From: an uncultured Ruminococcus sp. | GTDB taxonomy: Bacteria > Bacillota > Clostridia > Oscillospirales > Ruminococcaceae | Reading direction: 5' to 3' | DNA length: 7,645 bases | Assembly (NCBI GenBank): GCA_947177345.1 | Contig: CAMWUB010000062.1 | Coordinates: 1 to 7,645 of the forward strand | In this document: positions 5,421 to 7,645 of the stretch, one piece after another | How positions within the stretch are numbered: position 1 is the stretch's first letter | Layout of the letters: each line of letters begins with the position of its first letter | The notes under the pieces: model-generated | The model's input: the letters and a program-made list of their open reading frames with translations, nothing else | Databases searched by the model: none | What the model was told of the DNA's origin: nothing | Made by a program: the position numbers and the translations under genes

Positions 5421-6002
5421 TCAGTCAACTTTTACGATAGTGCCGTAAAGTTCACGAGGTGCTCCGATAGCGTTTGATTCGTCGGTGTCGATGTGCATAG
5501 CACGGGCGTATTTTTCGGAAACACGGCAAACAACGTCGCCAAGAATAGCACTTCTTTCAGGAGTTTCAACTTTTACCCATACAACCTGCTTGTCAGTAAC
5601 GCCGAGTTCTTCGGCATCTGCTGGTGTGAGATGAATGTGTCTTTTAGCGACGATAACGCCTTCAGAAATTTCAACTTCACCGGCTGGTCCTATGAGTTTG
5701 CAAGCTCCTGAACCTGTAATATCTCCGGATTCCTTTATAGGTGCGGAAATACCTATAGAACGTGCATCAGTAGCGGAAAGTTCCACCTGAGTTTCAGGAC
5801 GTACAGGACCTAAGATTGAAACACCAGCGAGTTCCTTTTTAGAACCTACAACAGTTACACGTTCTTCGCAAGCGAACTGTCCAGGCTGTGAGAGGTCTTT
5901 TTTCTTAGTGAGTTCATAACCTTTGCCGAAAAGTATTTCAAGATGTTCCTGAGTAACATGAACGTGTCTGGCAGAGGTTTCAACGATAAATTTTTCTGAC
6001 AT
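5421..6002 (-). CDS. pduL: PduL-type phosphate acyltransferase (phosphotransacylase)
   Basis: This 193-residue protein of the PduL/PTAC family is unrelated to classical Pta. It interconverts acyl-CoA plus phosphate and acyl-phosphate plus CoA at a dinuclear zinc site. The two repeated metal motifs are plain: SARHVHV (10-16; His13, His15) and KRHIHLTP (120-127; His122, His124). Other candidate ligands are Glu46/47 in CEERV and His170 in AMHIDTDESNA. The N-terminus begins directly at the fold, with no 20-30 residue encapsulation peptide, and there are no microcompartment shell genes nearby. It is therefore probably a cytosolic enzyme of acetate or propionate formation working with an acetate kinase encoded elsewhere (inference). 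The start is the ATG at 6002-6000, with GGAGG (6015-6011) eight bases upstream. An in-frame TTG at 6017 would overlap that ribosome site and is rejected. It has its own strong promoter and terminator. Confidence 0.92.
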   Translation of the reverse strand: MSEKFIVETSARHVHVTQEHLEILFGKGYELTKKKDLSQPGQFACEERVTVVGSKKELAGVSILGPVRPETQVELSATDARSIGISAPIKESGDITGSGACKLIGPAGEVEISEGVIVAKRHIHLTPADAEELGVTDKQVVWVKVETPERSAILGDVVCRVSEKYARAMHIDTDESNAIGAPRELYGTIVKVD

Positions 6003-6022
6003 TTTAAATTCCTCCAAAAATT

Positions 6023-6035
6023 CCGGTCAAACCGG
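6023..6035 (-). repeat. Small inverted repeat in the pduL leader
   Basis: CCGGT-TTG-ACCGG on the minus strand gives a 5-bp stem with a 3-nt loop, between the expected start site (about 6041) and the ribosome site. It could be an operator or a short RNA hairpin. It is too small to call with confidence. Confidence 0.3.
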
Positions 6036-6047
6036 TTCTTTAAATAT

Positions 6048-6076
6048 ATTCTACACCTTTTTTAACAGAACGTCAA
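6048..6076 (-). promoter_or_regulatory. Sigma-A-type promoter of pduL
   Basis: On the minus strand the -35 is TTGACG (6076-6071) and the -10 is TAGAAT (6053-6048), with a 17-bp spacer. The start site would be near 6041, giving a leader of about 39 nt. The spacer does not carry the CCGG palindrome seen at the two left-hand promoters. Confidence 0.8.
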
Positions 6077-6140
6077 GAGGTATCAGGAAATTTTTGTCAG
6101 AAATGCTGTTATCACGTGCAAACAAGAGGGTATAAAAAAG

Positions 6141-6214
6141 CGTCCCGAAGAGGAGTCGAACCTCCGGCCTACTGCTTAGGAGGCAGTCGCTCTATCCTAC
6201 TGAGCTATCGGGAC
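6141..6214 (-). tRNA. tRNA-Arg (anticodon CCU)
   Basis: The minus strand folds into a complete 74-nt cloverleaf. The acceptor is GTCCCGA/TCGGGAC (seven pairs), the D stem GCTC/GAGC, the anticodon stem ACTGC/GCAGT with loop CTCCTAA, and the T stem GGAGG/CCTCT with loop TTCGACT. The loop places CCT at 34-36, reading AGG codons (Arg). The discriminator base is G. The 3' CCA is not encoded: the next bases are CTTTTTT, so CCA must be added by the nucleotidyltransferase, and the T6 run (6139-6134) may help termination. The gene stands alone, upstream of and on the same strand as pduL. Confidence 0.95.
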
Positions 6215-6223
6215 ATCTTCTAT

Positions 6224-6252
6224 ATTATACCACGTCTTTTTGTAAAAATCAA
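6224..6252 (-). promoter_or_regulatory. Promoter of tRNA-Arg
   Basis: On the minus strand the -35 is TTGATT (6252-6247) and the -10 is TATAAT (6229-6224), with a 17-bp spacer and an extended -10 (TGGTATAAT). The start would fall a few bases before the mature tRNA 5' end at 6214, as is usual. It is divergent from the mscS promoter. Confidence 0.85.
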
Positions 6253-6295
6253 GTCCTGTAAGAAAAATTTATTTTTTAACTGAAAATTTTCATGA

Positions 6296-6323
6296 TTGAC
6301 ATTTTTTTTCTTTCTGATATAAT
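6296..6323 (+). promoter_or_regulatory. Promoter of mscS, with upstream palindrome
   Basis: The -35 is a consensus TTGACA (6296-6301) and the -10 is TATAAT (6318-6323), with a 16-bp spacer and an extended -10 (TGATATAAT). A perfect 12-bp palindrome, TGAAAATTTTCA (6281-6292), lies directly upstream of the -35 in an AT-rich tract (6261-6292). It could be an UP element or a regulator site. Confidence 0.85.
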
Positions 6324-6349
6324 AGTATATAGAAAAGGAAGTGAATATC

Positions 6350-7240
6350 ATGGAGGAAGTAACAACGGCTTTCACGGAAACTACTACCGAACCGTTTATA
6401 AATGCCGTCGATACGATACACGAGCAGGTAAACAGAGCGTCAAGTGTATTTTCCGGAATGGCAAAGTATTTTACAAGTATGATGCCGTCAGTTATAACGG
6501 CTGTAATAGTACTTATAATAGGGGTTCTTATTTCAAGACTGATTGCAAGGATTTCAGCAAAAGCCCTCAGACAATCTGCCATTGACAGCGGTGCGAAAAG
6601 TTTTCTGGTATCGCTTATCAGGATATTGTTGTATGTCGTCGTGGTAATTATGGCGTTGTCGGTACTTAATGTGCCGATGTCCTCAATAATAACGGTATTT
6701 GGTGCGGCAGGACTTGCGGTCAGCCTTGCGTTGCAGAACTGTCTTTCAAATATCTGTGGCGGATTTATTATTCTTTTTTCAAAGCCCTTTACGGTCGGCG
6801 ACATAATAGAACTTGACGGCACAGTAGGAAAAGTTGACGATATAAGCATTTTGTCCACGAAAATAAAAACTTTCGACGGAAAAACGGTTTTTATCCCTAA
6901 CGGTAAAATTTCAGATGCAAAGATAATAAACTATACTGAAAGTCCGGAACGTCGTATTGACCTGAAGTTTGATATAAGCTATTCCGGAGACTACGAAAAG
7001 GCAAGACTTGTTATACTGGACATACTTAAAAATGACCCGTATGTTCTTGAAACACCTGCTCCGATAGTGAGAATGTCCGCACATAAGGAAAGTTCAATAG
7101 AAATTGATACACTTGTATGGGTTGCAAATGAAAATTATAATTCTGTCCGTTACAGTATTCTTGAAAATGTAAAAGCTACATTTGACAGGGAAAATATAGA
7201 GATACCTTTCAATCAGCTTGATTTACACATTAAGGAGTAA
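6350..7240 (+). CDS. mscS: MscS-family small-conductance mechanosensitive channel
   Basis: This 296-residue inner-membrane protein is close in length to E. coli MscS (286). The family opens under membrane tension to release solutes on osmotic downshock, as a heptamer. Residues 1-45 are polar and outside the fold. Membrane segments lie near 46-64, 84-106 and 113-143. The last is the pore helix, with the Gly/Ala pattern FGAAGLAVSLALQNCLSN (117-134) and GGFIILFSKPFTVGD (137-151). The cytoplasmic beta domain follows, with the typical GTVGKVDDISILST (157-170) and FIPNGK (181-186), then an alpha/beta region to the end. The start is the ATG at 6350, with AAGGAAG (6335-6341) about eight bases upstream. 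An in-frame GTG at 6341 overlaps that ribosome site and is rejected. The metallophosphoesterase gene follows after six bases, so the two form an operon. Confidence 0.94.
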   Translation: MEEVTTAFTETTTEPFINAVDTIHEQVNRASSVFSGMAKYFTSMMPSVITAVIVLIIGVLISRLIARISAKALRQSAIDSGAKSFLVSLIRILLYVVVVIMALSVLNVPMSSIITVFGAAGLAVSLALQNCLSNICGGFIILFSKPFTVGDIIELDGTVGKVDDISILSTKIKTFDGKTVFIPNGKISDAKIINYTESPERRIDLKFDISYSGDYEKARLVILDILKNDPYVLETPAPIVRMSAHKESSIEIDTLVWVANENYNSVRYSILENVKATFDRENIEIPFNQLDLHIKE

Positions 7241-7246
7241 TTTTTT

Positions 7247-7627
7247 ATGGCGACAACAAAACGAAAAAAATTCAGACTATTATTTAAAGTGATAGTTTTT
7301 CTCATAGTGGTATGGTGGTATAATAATTATACACTGAGAACAACTCATGTTGAACTTACTTCCGGCAAGATAAATGATTCTGTCCGTATAGCCGTTATAA
7401 GCGATACCCATTCCACGAAACACGGTATAAGTAATAAAACTATACTCCGTCGTGTGAAAAGAGCAAGTCCGGATATTGTATTCATAGTCGGCGATATGTA
7501 CACCAATGGCAGTCCGGCGGAAATAATTCAGATACCTGTTGACCTTACCGCTGATATAATTTCAGAGGGCTATCCGGTATATTTTGTCACCGGTGACCAC
7601 GACACAGACCAGTCATATATAGAATGA
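7247..7627 (+). CDS. Metallophosphoesterase, N-terminal part; probable premature stop
   Basis: This 126-residue frame begins with a basic N-terminus and one membrane segment (about 11-24), followed by the start of a calcineurin-like phosphoesterase domain as in membrane-anchored YkuE-type proteins. Metal motifs are ISDTH (51-55; Asp53, His55), VGDMY (81-85; Asp83) and VTGDHD (114-119). The usual form of the last is GNH(D/E), so a normally conserved Asn is Asp117 here. The frame stops at TGA (7625-7627), well before the His-rich C-terminal motifs the fold needs; family members usually have about 250-300 residues. Codons after the stop (MVQTGA) stay open in the same frame to the edge and fit the family's continuation, with Trp expected at the stop. 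The most likely reading is an interrupted gene or a sequence error. AAGGAG (7232-7237), inside the end of mscS, supports this ATG. Confidence 0.75.
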   Translation: MATTKRKKFRLLFKVIVFLIVVWWYNNYTLRTTHVELTSGKINDSVRIAVISDTHSTKHGISNKTILRRVKRASPDIVFIVGDMYTNGSPAEIIQIPVDLTADIISEGYPVYFVTGDHDTDQSYIE

Positions 7628-7645
7628 ATGGTGCAGACCGGTGCA

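Noticed and set aside
6003..6017. A TTG start for pduL at 6017
   Set aside because: It overlaps the GGAGG ribosome site of the ATG at 6002, and the added residues are just the translated leader.
6108..6123. A second CACGTG (6113-6118) with TGTT and AACA nearby, resembling another parS site
   Set aside because: The TGTT and AACA arms are one base too far out on each side, so the 16-mer register does not match parS. Only the core hexamer is shared.
6341..6349. A GTG start for mscS at 6341
   Set aside because: The GTG is part of the Shine-Dalgarno region. The ATG at 6350 has correct spacing.
6220..6858. Long minus-strand frame opposite mscS, and other antisense frames opposite murL, murD2 and nfo
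   Set aside because: Each lies fully or mostly opposite a confidently identified gene, lacks a ribosome site and shows no recognisable domain. They are shadow frames.
7625..7627. TGA read as Trp (alternative genetic code), which would restore the metallophosphoesterase
   Set aside because: TGG is used for Trp in other genes here, and TGA ends several genes cleanly. Reading through the murL TGA gives no sensible protein and would clash with the overlapping murD2 start.
2..7645. Mobile element, prophage, CRISPR array, toxin-antitoxin or defence cassette
   Set aside because: No transposase, integrase, terminal repeats, regular repeat-spacer units or defence domains were found. The Mur and DtxR genes are housekeeping-like.

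Overview
The window looks like an ordinary chromosomal segment of a low-GC, clostridial-type Firmicute, possibly an Oscillospiraceae/Ruminococcus-like organism. This rests on the AT-rich sequence, strong AGGAGG-type ribosome binding sites, sigma-A promoters with 16-17 bp spacers, a DUF3781 gene, Thr/Gln-rich surface tails and a stand-alone PduL-type phosphotransacylase. The lineage is an inference from style, not a database match. TGA is a normal stop and TGG encodes Trp. No transposase, phage gene, CRISPR array or other sign of a mobile element was seen.

Layout. (1) Positions 2-55 hold the last 17 codons of an upstream gene, overlapping a weak hairpin. (2) A promoter at 71-99 drives a tight four-gene operon (132-3495): a short DtxR/MntR-type metalloregulator, a MurL-type UDP-MurNAc-L-Ala-L-Glu epimerase, a MurD2-type Mur ligase that starts at TTG inside the murL stop, and a DUF3781 protein overlapping the ligase. 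(3) A second promoter (3492-3520) overlaps the stop codon of that operon and drives a membrane-anchored Thr-rich protein and a cytosolic cyclophilin. A hairpin follows, then endonuclease IV (nfo). (4) nfo converges on a minus-strand pduL. Between them lie a terminator and a perfect 16-bp palindrome, TGTTCCACGTGGAACA, which matches the ParB-binding parS centromere motif. (5) Further right, on the minus strand, is tRNA-Arg(CCU). Divergent from it is a plus-strand mscS channel gene followed by a metallophosphoesterase frame that stops early at a TGA near the window edge.

How the parts fit. MurL and MurD2 together form the alternative route to D-glutamate in peptidoglycan: MurD2 adds L-Glu to UDP-MurNAc-L-Ala and MurL then epimerises it to D-Glu, bypassing free D-Glu and glutamate racemase. 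The ligase carries substitutions in the D-Glu-binding region that fit this role. Placing a metal-dependent repressor first in the operon suggests metal-linked or autoregulated control. A 12-bp CCGG palindrome lies in the spacer of both promoters left of 3600, so one regulator may control both transcripts. The parS site suggests that the segment is close to the replication origin.

The most interesting items are the dtxR-murL-murD2-DUF3781 operon, the parS site, the shared promoter palindromes, and the metallophosphoesterase that looks interrupted.
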